This document shows positions 47,197 to 58,134 of a stretch of DNA of 64,000 nt, in pieces. The stretch is from Macrotrachela quadricornifera (lineage: Eukaryota > Rotifera > Eurotatoria > Philodinida > Philodinidae): contig JAJEKB010021191.1 in assembly GCA_022393335.1 (NCBI GenBank), positions 1,655,068 through 1,719,067 of the forward strand. Direction: 5' to 3'. Positions within the stretch are counted from its first letter, which is position 1, and every line of letters begins with the position of its first letter. Position numbers and translations under genes: made by a program. A model generated the notes under the pieces. It was not told the origin of the DNA. It made no database searches and worked only from the letters and a program-made list of their open reading frames with translations.

Positions 47197-48339
47197 TTAT
47201 TGATTGGTTAGTTGGTTGTGATTGGTTGAGGTGATTTTCCAATTGGATTTTTCACGTGTATTTGTTGAGGTAAATTGTTTTTCTTCATTTAATTTAATTG
47301 ATTGATCATTTTTTGGACGTTCAATAGATGGTGTAAGTTGTGATAACATTATTTCTTCATCTGATGAGATTTCTTCAAAATCTGGATCAAGTAATTGTTG
47401 TAATAAATTATTTGTTGTTGATTTATTTTTTGAATTTGCTGATGATAAGTTTATTCGACTTGGTGAAATTGTATTACGTTCATCTTGTTCATTGATAATG
47501 TTTGTACTAATGATCAATTGATAAATTGCATCGCAGTCATTTGCTGCATAAGTACATAATGGTTGTCGATATTGAATTTGTTTATTATTTAAATGTTGTA
47601 AACCAGAATCGAGACCTGTATCAAATGGTTGTCGAGTAAGTCTTTTATCAATCCATCGGTTCAACTGAAATGCTACAGCATCCTGTAATGCTAATGAATT
47701 GCCATGTGAAATACCAAAACAAGCTTTACATTTACACGTTGATGTGGTATTTGATGTTGTTGATTGATGAGGATAATTATCATGCCAGTACGTTTTAAAT
47801 TTTGTTTGTAAATTAATGTTTTGAGATACATGAATTTGATCCGACGTAAATAATTGACAGTCAATAAATTTACGTAATTCATTTATTTCTTCCCATATAT
47901 ATATCTTCTTTTCAGGTTGAAATAATGTAACAAATAACATTTTTATCAATTTAAATTGTGGTTGATCAGGAAAAGGTAGATGACATACTTCCAAAAATGC
48001 CATAATTGAAGAATGTTCAGGTTGTATAGCCTGAATTTGTATAAGACTTGGTTTATTTGGTTGATGTGGAATTGGACTAGACTCCGTATCAAGAGTGAAC
48101 AATTTTGAATTAGTAAAAACACGAATTAATTCCATTAATGTATATTCTGTTGTTGTACGATTTATAAAGATTAATTCATAAGGAGAAGGTTCAAAAGGTG
48201 GATAACTTGATGCGTATTTGTGTTCCTTTAATTTTTTTTGAAGTGTTCTTTGAAAATTTTGTTGTTGTTGTTGATTAAATGTATCAGGTATATTATTTAA
48301 TTGCCAGCGAATTTTTTCATATTCTTGATTGGATAACAT
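47197..48339 (-). CDS. Retrotransposon ORF3: DEDDy-type 3'-5' exonuclease
   Basis: An open frame of 380 aa, separate from pol by a ~500-bp spacer. Residues about 55-280 form an RNase D/WRN-like fold. Exo I is FTLDTESSP (Asp84, Glu86). A candidate Exo II Asp is Asp160 (ELRKFIDCQLF). Exo III is YAANDCDAIYQL (Tyr264 and Asp268, the DEDDy Y-x3-D), preceded by the RNase D-like RQPLCT..  segment. A Cys cluster (CKCKAC, 202-207) is inserted mid-domain. The C-terminal 100 residues are Ser/Asn/Thr-rich. Such enzymes trim 3' ends of RNA or single-stranded DNA. DEDDy ORF3s were described in bdelloid LTR elements by the Arkhipova group. This ORF is intact although pol is broken; the sequence past its stop suggests it is truncated. 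Confidence 0.82.
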   Translation of the reverse strand: MLSNQEYEKIRWQLNNIPDTFNQQQQQNFQRTLQKKLKEHKYASSYPPFEPSPYELIFINRTTTEYTLMELIRVFTNSKLFTLDTESSPIPHQPNKPSLIQIQAIQPEHSSIMAFLEVCHLPFPDQPQFKLIKMLFVTLFQPEKKIYIWEEINELRKFIDCQLFTSDQIHVSQNINLQTKFKTYWHDNYPHQSTTSNTTSTCKCKACFGISHGNSLALQDAVAFQLNRWIDKRLTRQPFDTGLDSGLQHLNNKQIQYRQPLCTYAANDCDAIYQLIISTNIINEQDERNTISPSRINLSSANSKNKSTTNNLLQQLLDPDFEEISSDEEIMLSQLTPSIERPKNDQSIKLNEEKQFTSTNTREKSNWKITSTNHNQLTNQ

Positions 48340-48838
48340 AGCTACGAAAAAGGAATAAATGTAATGATAAATTTAATTATAAAAACTGGGTATTAAAAGT
48401 GGGGAAAAGATCGATCCTCTTAGAATAGAAGAATCTATCCTCTATTATTTATGCATTTTTAATCTGACTCATAGAGGCAATGGAATAAGATATTTATTCG
48501 TTCATTTATAATTCGTTAATTCATGTGTCAGTACAAATTGGGTACGAAATAGTGCTCTTTTCGATTCTCATAGATCAGATGAGAATCTGGAAGAATAAAT
48601 AAATGAATACTAATATATTCCTAAATTATATTCCGTATCATGAAACAATCAGATTTAAAAGATAATGTTCCAGATTAAATATAATTGCCCTTCAAAATCA
48701 GTGAATGGGGGAAAGCCAACTCCCCGATCTTGCTATGCTAAATCATATTAAATCAGGTTATCCTAATATTAATGATTATTTCATAAGATCTAACATATCA
48801 TTTGTACTTCGGATCTCTTTGATAAAGAGGTCCTGGAA
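48340..48838 (-). other. Spacer between pol and ORF3
   Basis: About 500 bp without a reading frame. It may carry signals for ORF3 expression; none recognised. Confidence 0.4.
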
Positions 48839-51800
48839 TTAATGAATACGTTCAAAAATTGGAAGTAACACATCAGTTGTAACTTGACGATGTAATGTTG
48901 GTTTCTTGATGTGTTGGACGATAAATGTTTTTGGGGTAAGTTGGTTGATAATTCGAAATGGTCCTTCATAACGAACATTAAATTTTGAGCGCATGTTAAG
49001 TGTTTTAGCGAGAACGAGATCACCAGTATTGTATGATGGATTGGAGCGATTTATATCATAACGTTGTTTATATCGTTCCTGATTTTTTATAATATTGTTT
49101 TTTGCTTGTTCATTTAATTTTATTAAAAATTCATTAAGTTTTTTCACGTGTTCATTATCATGTGAGATTGTAACATTATCTTCTTGGTAGTCGAAAGGTA
49201 ATATTGGTGTTCGACCATACATCATTTCGAATGGAATCTGTTTGGTCGAAGAATGGATCGACGTATTGTAATTGAATGTTACAAATGGTAATTGATCATC
49301 CCAGTCTGTTTTTTGTATATTGGATAAGGCTGCAATTTTGGCATCCATCGTTGAGTTATATCTTTCAACTTGACCGTTTGATTGAGGATGATACGGTGTT
49401 GAATATAAATGTGTTGATCCGATTTGTTTAATTAATTCATTCGTAATTGAGGATGTAAAATGAGTCCCGTTATCGGTTAAAATACATCGAGGTGTACCAA
49501 ATTTTGAGATGATGTCTTCTTTGAGGAAATTCACAACGGTTTGAGCAGTGTTGTCACGTACTGCTTTTGTGACCACAAATTTTGATAAAGTGTCAGTAAG
49601 TGATATAATATATTTGTTTCCACGACGGGATGTTGGGTGAATAGGACCATGGAAGTCCATAGACACTAATTGCCACACACCTTCTGGAGGTTTAATTGGT
49701 TGTAATTTGCCAGGAGGTTTTTTGCGACGAGGATTATATTGAGCACAAATAATACATGATTTGATATAATTATTAATATCTTTGTACATTGAAGGCCAAA
49801 AGTAACGCGTTTTAATTTTGTGTATTGTTTTATCTCTTCCAAAATGAGCACCATTTGCTGCACTATCATGATAAATTTTTAATATTGTTCGACGAAGTTC
49901 ACCTTGTGGTATATAGGGAACTGGCGGGTTTAACCGACGCATTAGAATATTATTTTTTATAAAATATTGTTTACATTTTTTGATGTTTTGAATAATGTTC
50001 TTCGCATAATCATCATCTTGTTGAGCTTTAATTAATTGTTCCGTTGATATTGGAATAATTCGATTCTCTTCCGTGAGAGAATCTAATACTAATTTTGATG
50101 CATCGGTAGAGTTATTCACCGTTTTATTATGTAATTTGGAAGAACGAGTTTCGACGGCAGCAACCACGGGGATATGTTGATTATAATGTTCAAAATCAGT
50201 TTGTGTCGATTGAGAAGCAACATGAATAGTTTCATCGGGGATCTTCTTCAGCTTCTTCAACTGGAAATCTTGATAAATAATCAGGTATGGAATTGGTTGA
50301 ACCGGGAATATATTTCACAGTAAAATCATATTCTAAAATTTTTAATCTCCATCTTTCACATCGTTTATTGATTTGAGCTTTTTTGTTTAATTGTGTTAAT
50401 GCTTTATGATCAGTTTCCCATGTGAATTTGGTTCCATTTAAATAATTATGCCATTTGTCTAATGCACATATAAATGCATAACATTCTTGTTCCATTGGAG
50501 ACCATTTACGTTGTGCTTGAGTAAACTTCTTGGAAACATATGCGACGGGTCTATCTCCATCAGGATAAGTTTGTAATAAAACCGCATCGATTCCCTCATC
50601 GGAAGCATCTGTTTGAACTTTAAAAGGGAATCTGTTATTTGGAAGACGTAAAACTAAATTCGTTGTAAGGAAATATTTAAGTTGTTCAAATGCTTTAATT
50701 TCTTCATCTGTTAATGTAACTGAAGCTCTTTGCCCTTTCTTATGTTAGTTTTGGTAGTTGGTACAAATTTCCTAAGTGGTTCGGCAATTTGTGAAAATTT
50801 TGGTATAAATTTCCTATAGTATTCCGCTGCTTTAACGAATTTGCATGCTTCATCTGCAGTTTGTGGTAATCTTGTATTTACTAAACCTTGTATATTATGT
50901 GGACTTCGGTGGATTTCACCCTTTTTTATTTGATGTCCAAGATAATCTGTTTGTGTTCGAGCAATTTCGCATTTATCAGGATTAAGACGAAAACGAGCAT
51001 TTTTTAACATTTGACAAATTTCATTAAGATGAATTAAATGTTCTTGAAATGTATTGGAGTATATAATTACATCATCAATATAAGCTAATGCATATTTCCA
51101 TCTTGTTGGTCCTAATATATTATTGATTACACGTTGAAATGTTGCTGGCCCATTGGTAATACCTTGGGGTAATACAGTAAATTGATAATGATTATCTAGG
51201 GTTGAGAAGGCAGTTTTTTGACGGTCCTCTTTGGATAGAGAGGTACCTGGAAATAACCAGATTTAAATTCAAATTTTGTATAATAAGTTACATCCACTAG
51301 TTGATCAAAAATTTCATCAATGCGAGGAAGTGGACATGCATCTTTAATTGTAATAGCATTTAATCGATGATAATCGATACAAAATCGCATAGTTTTATCG
51401 TTCTTCTTAACAAGAACGATCGGTGATGACCATGGTGACGTTGATTCTTCAATTTGACCACGTTCTAACAGCTTCTGCGTTTCTTGAAATTTAATTTCTT
51501 GATCTTTATGTGAAGCTGGATATTGTTTTGAATATACTGGGGGATGATCACCAGTTTTGATCGCTGATTGTGGAGGAATATTAATAATTGATGGTGAAGG
51601 ATTCAATAATATTTTATTTCGCCATAATATATCTTGAATTGCTAATCGATGTGGTGGATATGTTATATGTGCTGTCGATTCGATTATTTGTTTTCGAATC
51701 TGATCCGAATAACATTTGACACGTAAATGTTTTTGTAAATCATTTCCAAGTAAAAAATATTCATTACATCGATGACAATAAACGTCTAATTTAACTGGGT

Positions 51801-52633
51801 TCGAGTTGTCCTTAGCAAATGAGACAGCTCTGTTTCCACGGTTTGTATGTTGTTGAGATGGTGATCTACGACATTGATTAACTGAGGAATAATACTTTGT
51901 TGGATTTGATGTTGTCGAATATACTGTAAAGGCTGCATCACGGGAAATGGTTCCAATTCGTGTATTTTTTGATAATGTTTGTTGACGATTTTGTGCATTT
52001 ATTAATATTTAATAATGCATGTGGTATAAAAATAAATTTTGAAATATGATGTCCATATGGTTCAAATATTAAATTATTGTCATTACCAATTTGAGAGGTA
52101 ATATCGACCAATATTTGCGAATAAGGGGGTAACGTAATTTGACTGACTAATAGGGCGGGATAGTTGATTGAAGACGGTTCAGTATATGGAATTCGAGTTA
52201 ATTGACCATGTTGATCAGGAATTGTTAAATACTTCTGGTCACCAAAAAGATGGCCATGATTTAAGTTGATCCAATCGTTGTCTAATAGGACTGATGTAAT
52301 TAAATTTGTTACTACGTAAACAGTAATACTAGTTTTAATATGTTTAAGTTGAATTTCTATTTCGATTTGTCCGATGATATTGAGAGGAGTTGAATTAGCT
52401 GTTTGACATGCATGAGTTTTATAAATAAATTTGTTGTGTTGTATATTTTTGAGGAAATTCAAATGGATAATGGAGATGGCGGATCCTGTATCAACAATTG
52501 CTTCAGTTGGTTGGTTATTAGCACGAATTTTGATGTAAACGGGGGATAAAGACGTTGTTGATGGCTTAATAGATTTACTGGAGACATCGTCATCACGTGA
52601 CCCAGCTATTGAAAATGTGGAGGTAATGTACAA
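48839..52633 (-). pseudogene. pol: protease, zinc finger, RT, RNase H, integrase (frameshifted)
   Basis: In coding order: aspartic protease with IVDTGSAIS (about 52500). A C2HC zinc finger, CHRC..F..L..H..C, lies at about 51775. RT follows from about 51500, with motif A FEFKSGY where an Asp is expected at the Glu, and YIDDVIIYS motif C at about 51080. RNase H has VQTDASDEG (50610) and TDHKAL (50410). Integrase (48839-50260) has an HHCC finger (H..H..CIIC) and a DDE core (MDFHGP, LTDNGTHF, SNGQVER). Frame breaks occur at about 51226, at about 50730 and in a CCCC run at 50237-50240. Host role none; it drove copying and insertion of the element. Confidence 0.9.
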
Positions 52634-53650
52634 TTACGAATGTTGTGATTTTGCCCACAATTATAACATCCGGTTGTACGTTTGTGATAATAGTCGATTG
52701 ATCGATGATTTTTCCGACCACATACTTTACAGTTGTTGAATTGTTGTTGTGATGTTAACCGATTGTTGATTGATTCCATTTTTGACGTTGTTTGCGATGG
52801 ATGATTCCAGACTTGTTTTCACTGAGGAGCTGTTGATGTTCGATCTCCAAATGTTAGAATCGAGTTTTGTTGTGCGACAGATCTCTGTGATCCTGTTCGA
52901 TGTAAATTAAAATTGTTTTGTTTCTTTTCCTCATAGTGTCGTTTTGGTTGATTAATTGTAGCTGTTAATGATGGATGATCATAATGAAAATCATATTGTT
53001 GTGAATCAGCTGATAATTTAGAAAATGTATCATGTAAATCTTGTTCAATTTTCGCGTGTTGTAAGAATTCCTGTAATGTATTAATAGATGATTCACGTCG
53101 AGATAATTCTTTTCTAAAATCAGGATTTATTCCACTCATTAAATGTCGAATTATAATTTTTTCTGACATATTGGAATCGATTTCCTGACATAAACCAATG
53201 ACGTCGTCAAAATAAGATGTAATTGGTTCATTCGGTAATTGTTTACGTTGTTTTAATGTATCGAATTTCTTATGTGTTGATGTTGAAGAGAAATATCGAT
53301 TTCGGAATGCTTGTTCGAAATCTGACCATTTTTCGAAACTATGTTCATTATTATCGAACCATGTTCCTGCTGATTGAGTTAATTTGCCACGAACAATTTC
53401 AAGTGTTTCATGGTTAGTTGATTCATCAGTTGCTTTGGTTATATTTTTATCGTGCTTTTCGAGCTTTTGCTAATAATGTTTGATCCGCCATTCTACATAT
53501 GTTAAATTCTAATGTTTTATCTTTATTTGTACGGATACGTTCAGCTTTACGAGGTTCTGGATAGGTAATAATAGTATATGGAAATAATTCACTGTTGTTT
53601 TGATGAATCTGATGTCTGGTTGCGAAAGCCGTTGTGAGATTATTATATAT
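52620..53650 (-). pseudogene. gag with zinc knuckles (frameshifted)
   Basis: The central segment (about 53170-53400) reads GTWFDNNEHSFEKWSDFEQA then FRNRYFS and MSEKIIIRHLMSGI, the retrotransposon-gag capsid pattern. Two zinc knuckles follow near 52640-52730: CKVCGRKNH, with Tyr instead of the last Cys, and CYNCGQNHNIRNC. A frameshift lies near 53450 and another between the capsid part and the knuckles. It packages element RNA in related elements. Confidence 0.8.
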
Positions 53651-54200
53651 ATAATTATATGAATGTCATATTTTAATTTATTGATTTGGTATAGATGAAT
53701 CAATGAATAAATGATAAACGAGTGAATACATAATTGAGTAGTTAATTAAATTAAAAGGCGAAATTCTCTCATTTGTAGAATTTCTTTTCTTAAATTGATA
53801 TGAATCAATGGGGAACTGATTTACTTAGATTGTAGCGCCCTCTTTTTTTTGTGAGAGAGAAAAAGAGAAATGCAACACTATTTTGTATGTTTAGAATTTT
53901 CTATTCGGTTTACCTAAGGTATACCTTATTTTATTGTAAATTCAATCTCATTTATAGACTAGAGATTTGTTTACCTGATAATTAATTATAATTTTCTGAT
54001 ACACTTGATATAATTTGATTATGACAAATGTTATTCGAGTCTCTTTGCTGAGAGGCTCTTAACCAAAATTCAAGTCTCTTTATTCTTTAGAGGCTTCATG
54101 AATTATTGTCGGAATCTTCCGTAGTAGAAGTTCCTATCGGAATGAACAAATGAATTATTGTGGTTTAATAATGTTGTGAATGCTTGTAGACGAACGTTTG

Positions 54201-54213
54201 GCCAGGGTCGCCA
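54201..54213 (-). other. Primer-binding site for tRNA-Arg
   Basis: Directly next to the 5' LTR, the plus strand reads GCCAGGGTCGCCA, identical to the 3' end of the tRNA-Arg at 18600-18672 plus CCA. The coding strand is therefore complementary to it over 13 nt. Confidence 0.85.
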
Positions 54214-54396
54214 TGTTAGAGAATGTGCATGTATGTATCTAAATATAATTCTCCAAGAATAATTTTTATTTCATAAACATAAGGACATATATAGTATGTA
54301 AACAAAGAGGAGAAAATAAATCAAGATGATATCGAAATGAAATCACAAAGATATAATAAAAGAAAGAGAAACGATTCAAGGTGATTCACTGTAACA
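54214..54396 (-). repeat. LTR (5' LTR of the element)
   Basis: 183 bp, same ends as the other LTR. It lacks the 76-bp segment, consistent with deletion between AAATCACAAA repeats or gain in the other copy. Confidence 0.93.
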
Positions 54397-54401
54397 ACTG
54401 T
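54397..54401. repeat. Target-site duplication ACTGT (right)
   Basis: Matches 45941-45945. Confidence 0.9.
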
Positions 54402-55269
54402 CCTAACAATATTTATACAGATTCGATTGGACTTGGAGATTATTGTTTTAAAGCTTGCAACGTCATGGGCTCATTGAACTTAGTTCTGGAAAGAGCTTCG
54501 GTCGATTACAATAAAATTTGCATATATCTCCAATATGGGCGGATGTCGAAGACAACTCGTTGTTGTATTGATTTAATCACTACAATTACTTAGTGAAAGC
54601 GTATTACAATAGTCTTTCACGATATTCACTTATTGTAATAATCAAACAACGACAAAAACAAATTTTAAAAAAAAATAGCCAAGATACCGATATTGTCGTA
54701 ATTATCAATAAGGTCAACACTGTCATATTCGGTAATAATGTGAGAGATGACGATTCAGATATTGAAAGAATGATGCGTGCCCGTCGACAAGATTTTCTAC
54801 GTCAGATCAAGCAACATTTCTTGTTGATACAGCCAAATCAGAATATTTCCGTTTACCCATGGCATCAACATATTATCGTAGTTGTTTTGAGGAATGTTCA
54901 ATATGCAACGAGATTATTGCAGATGAAAACCAACCAATAATGACAGTATGTAGTCATATTTCTCATGAGCCATGTTTAATGGTATGGGTTGGTGGAAAAA
55001 TCGAGAGACAATGCCCTGTATGTCGTTTTATATTTCATTCACAGGTAGGTTTTTATATGTCTTTAACTGCTGACGATTAGCATACACAACAGACTTATGA
55101 AGGAATTCTCGGAAAAAATCAATTCACATAGTTTCTATTCCTTTGTGTATAAATATATGTGTATTCAACTACAGTTTTCCATCTGGAAGTTAATTTATTG
55201 AAGTCTTCTGTACTCTCTTTAAGCGCCAACTAAAAGAAAGAAAAGAAAATGAAACCATCAATGATAGTG

Positions 55270-57190
55270 TCAATACAGTTGACAAACAGAGTTTTCTTTT
55301 ACAGCTTCTTCTAATTGTTGCCAACAAATGCTTTTACTTCTCTCATCAACAATTCCACCAAATATTGGATTATCATAGACACTGAATCTGTTTAATGTTC
55401 GATTCTTAGCAAGAAAAATCAGCAATGTTTGCAAACTTGATTTTGCCATATCAATAGTACGAAGTGATAGATCTGTATCTTAGTTTCAGACGAGAGAACG
55501 TCAGCTATATGACTATATTCTACTTGTAAGAACTGATTATTCTCTTCGATATGTAATGTCCAATTTTGATCCGGATCTTTCATCATTTCATTACATAAGA
55601 CAAGCAATTGTTAATTGACTAATTTCCTATAACGAATATAGATAAAACCGTTTGACATTTGAGTTAAAAATTATCTAAAACTTGTTTCTATATCGATCTG
55701 GAAAGTAAGTTTATTTGTGCCTGTAATTTCGAATATTTCTTTTTCCAATTGTGCTGGATTTATCTCAGGAAAATGACAACTATTAATGTAGTGTTTTACA
55801 ATACCAACAAACTGTAAAGAAAGGTGAGTTTCGACAAAAGTAAATATAGAAGAGAGACTTTTCGCAGTGATAACAGTATGCGGGAATAAAAATTCACCGA
55901 ATGTAGTAGGTAATGACGAAAGAAGTGCTTGAAAACCCTTATCACTAATTTTAGTGACACTCCACATACAAATTTTTTTCAGAACTGTATTGTCTTTCAA
56001 ACCACCGACCAGCATAATGGCGTGCTCATTTGTCATATTGAACATGTTCATTAGACACAAATGAGTAATAGTGTTTTTCGTTTTCAAAAGATTGATGAAC
56101 TCGTTAAAAGCTTCTGAATCTATGCGGAAATTCATTTCAAGCTCAGTAACAGATTAATTTTCTATCAACTGTTGAAATAATGCAATTTGAATTGCTCTAT
56201 CAGGGGATCGAGGATCCATTGTTATACTTTTTAGATAAGATTCTTTGCCTAATATAGCAGTAAGATAATGTTAATGATCTTGATTGAAGTCAGAGCTAAC
56301 CTTTGGAATCAGTCGACGAAAACTGATATTATCTTTTATTGCTTCCTTGGCTAAATCTGACCATTCCGTCTCAGCTACTTTGTTCATATCTAATACAATA
56401 AGATCATGTTTGCGTAAAATTTTCGCCTCCGACTGATGCAAGTAAAAGATCTGGATTGTTGAAGGCGCTCATCATACTTGTTTCTTCAAATCCAAGTTTG
56501 AACTTTTTTAATCTATAATCAATTGTTTTACCGAATTGCCATCGGATTTCAAATATGACTCTAATTGAGAGACGCTACTTGAAAACATTTTATTGTCACC
56601 CAAATCAAGGTAAGTTATTATTTTCGACAAAGATCGCACGAGAACTGTCAAACCTTCATCATAAATTTCTGCAATTTTAAACTGTTCTATAGTCAATATC
56701 TGTGGCAAACGAGCTAATTCAACAACACATTCACGAAAAAATGGAAAGATGCAGGTGGAATGACTGGAAAAGAAAGTTGTCTGATCTCGAAGAAATTGAC
56801 TTACTCCTCCTCGTCAATAGGCTCGGCATTGAGTGACAATTATAGAGAAAATAAGATTATTCATTAGCGATTGTGTAAAAATGCGTGTTGTTTCTAAATC
56901 GAAATACTTCCAATAAGAGCGCAGAATTCTTATCCTCAATCACAGAGTAGAAAGTAATTGAAAGATCTTCGAATGTCGTTTGAGTTTCAATCGCTTTCAT
57001 CAGTTTGACAAATCCATCTTCGACGAAATCAGACTTATTGGACTCCATGGATAATTTCAATTTTTGTAATGGATATTCTTTACTAGTGACATCGTCGATT
57101 ATGCTCTGCCAATCAGCATCTTCCAGTTTCTGATTCTTGATGTTCATTTCGAGACTATCTTCTGAATATGTCTTCACTATTTCTTTTTAT
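55270..57190 (-). pseudogene. Broken leucine-rich-repeat-like gene
   Basis: Minus-strand pieces read in order. 57177-56857 starts MKTYSEDSLEMNIKNQKLED. 56708-56508 has IITYLDLGDNKMFSSSV, an LRR-like LxxLDLGDN. Near 56390 there is DLIVLDMNKVAETEW. 56135-55671 has a TITHLCLMN..N repeat and KISDKGFQALLSSLP, and 55607-55419 follows. Stops and frame changes separate all of them, with some short gaps that could be introns. The repeats are far more divergent than in the F-box/LRR gene. A functional multi-exon gene with missed splice sites cannot be excluded, but the stops inside the blocks favour a pseudogene. Confidence 0.5.
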
Positions 57191-58134
57191 GTAGCCATTT
57201 AAAGAGAAAATAAAAGTCAATGGTTCATATCAATGTTTTGCACGAAAAAAAAAGAAATTAATGAATATCTAAACATTTGATTTTTAGCATTACATATCCG
57301 TTTCTTTCCTTCGTGTGTGAATGAAATCAATCTATATGCATTATATAGATGAAAGTATGCATGCAAGCATGTAAAGAACGCGCAAAAAAATGTCCACATC
57401 ATTCGTACAGAGATGTTTTTTCGATAAAATATAATGAATAGAGTTAATCATCACGGTATTCTTTTCCAATGATACTCTGATTTATTTTTCTTTTTTTGAA
57501 AGCGGCTAAATATGAATAATACATATGAGTATTTTTAACAGCTTTTGTGGCAGGAATAAACATGAAGTTTGAAACTTTGAAGAGTGCCTGAAAATCATCA
57601 TCTTATATATTACAAAATTTCCGAATAATTATTTTCCTATAAAAAAAACTCTTTTCTTATTACAATCTTATAACTATATTATTGCAAAAGAAGAGTTTGA
57701 GTCATAGTAGTTTCACTTAACAACGACAATAAATGAAAACATAAAAATATCTAAATTCAATTTTTTTTCTCGTTCGAAATTTGAGTTGATGAAACTGTAG
57801 TGCATTGAATCAATATATGTGAAACCTTTCTACATTATTATATCTTCTCATTGTAAAGAAACCTACAATATGTGTCCGTATCTGCTGAGTCTTTTTTCAG
57901 TTCTTAAAGCATAGAATTCAATTGCACATGACAACCAAGATTAAGCCGATTAACATAGAAAAATCCATTTAATATTGATAGAAAAAAATATGCGATCATC
58001 TTCTATTATCCATGTAACGATTCGATCGCCGTCAAATGGTAGTTGTTCGACGAAGAAAAAATCTCTCATATCGAAACATCATTCGGTTTGATTGTTAAAA
58101 GTTTGAATAATTTATATTGCCTTTGATTAAATAG
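57191..58134. other. Intergenic, probable 5' part of the Kelch gene
   Basis: No gene resolved. A start codon for the Kelch protein must lie upstream of 58135: candidates are ATG at about 57991 and 58036. I could not find a donor that joins either in frame to 58135. Confidence 0.4.

Larger units (their letters stand above)
45946..54396 (-). mobile_element. Ty3-like LTR retrotransposon with DEDDy exonuclease ORF3, inactive
   Basis: Direct LTRs (45946-46204, 54214-54396), 5-bp TSD ACTGT, a primer-binding site (54201-54213) and a polypurine tract (46205-46212) define the ends. The coding strand is minus, in the order gag, protease, RT, RNase H, integrase, ORF3. RNase H before integrase, and the YIDD and HHCC motifs, place it in the Ty3/gypsy group. 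No envelope-like gene is seen. Several frameshifts, and Asp to Glu in RT motif A, indicate it is dead. About seven substitutions separate the two LTRs over the ~183 aligned bases, so insertion was not very recent. Confidence 0.93.
45717..55080 (+). pseudogene. GTPase-RING finger pseudogene split by an LTR retrotransposon
   Basis: Left piece (45717-45945): after a stop comes VLFIGSAGTGKLIAINTFIN, a P-loop (GxxGxGK, with Leu where Ser/Thr is usual). Right piece (54397-54595) has YTDSIGLGD, the Walker-B/G3 motif of AIG1-like GTPases. 54593-54817 has VVIINKVNT in the NKxD position. One base is then lost, and in another frame from about 54818 a RING-H2 finger follows: CSIC-x12-C-x-H-x2-H-x2-C-x12-CPVC. 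A donor-like GTAGGT follows. It would have been a nucleotide-binding protein with E3-ligase potential. Stops, a frameshift and the 8.45-kb insertion disable it. Close functional relatives elsewhere in the genome are likely. Confidence 0.65.

Noticed and set aside
45946..54396. Envelope gene making the LTR element virus-like
   Set aside because: The only extra ORF is an exonuclease; no signal peptide or transmembrane glycoprotein frame was seen.
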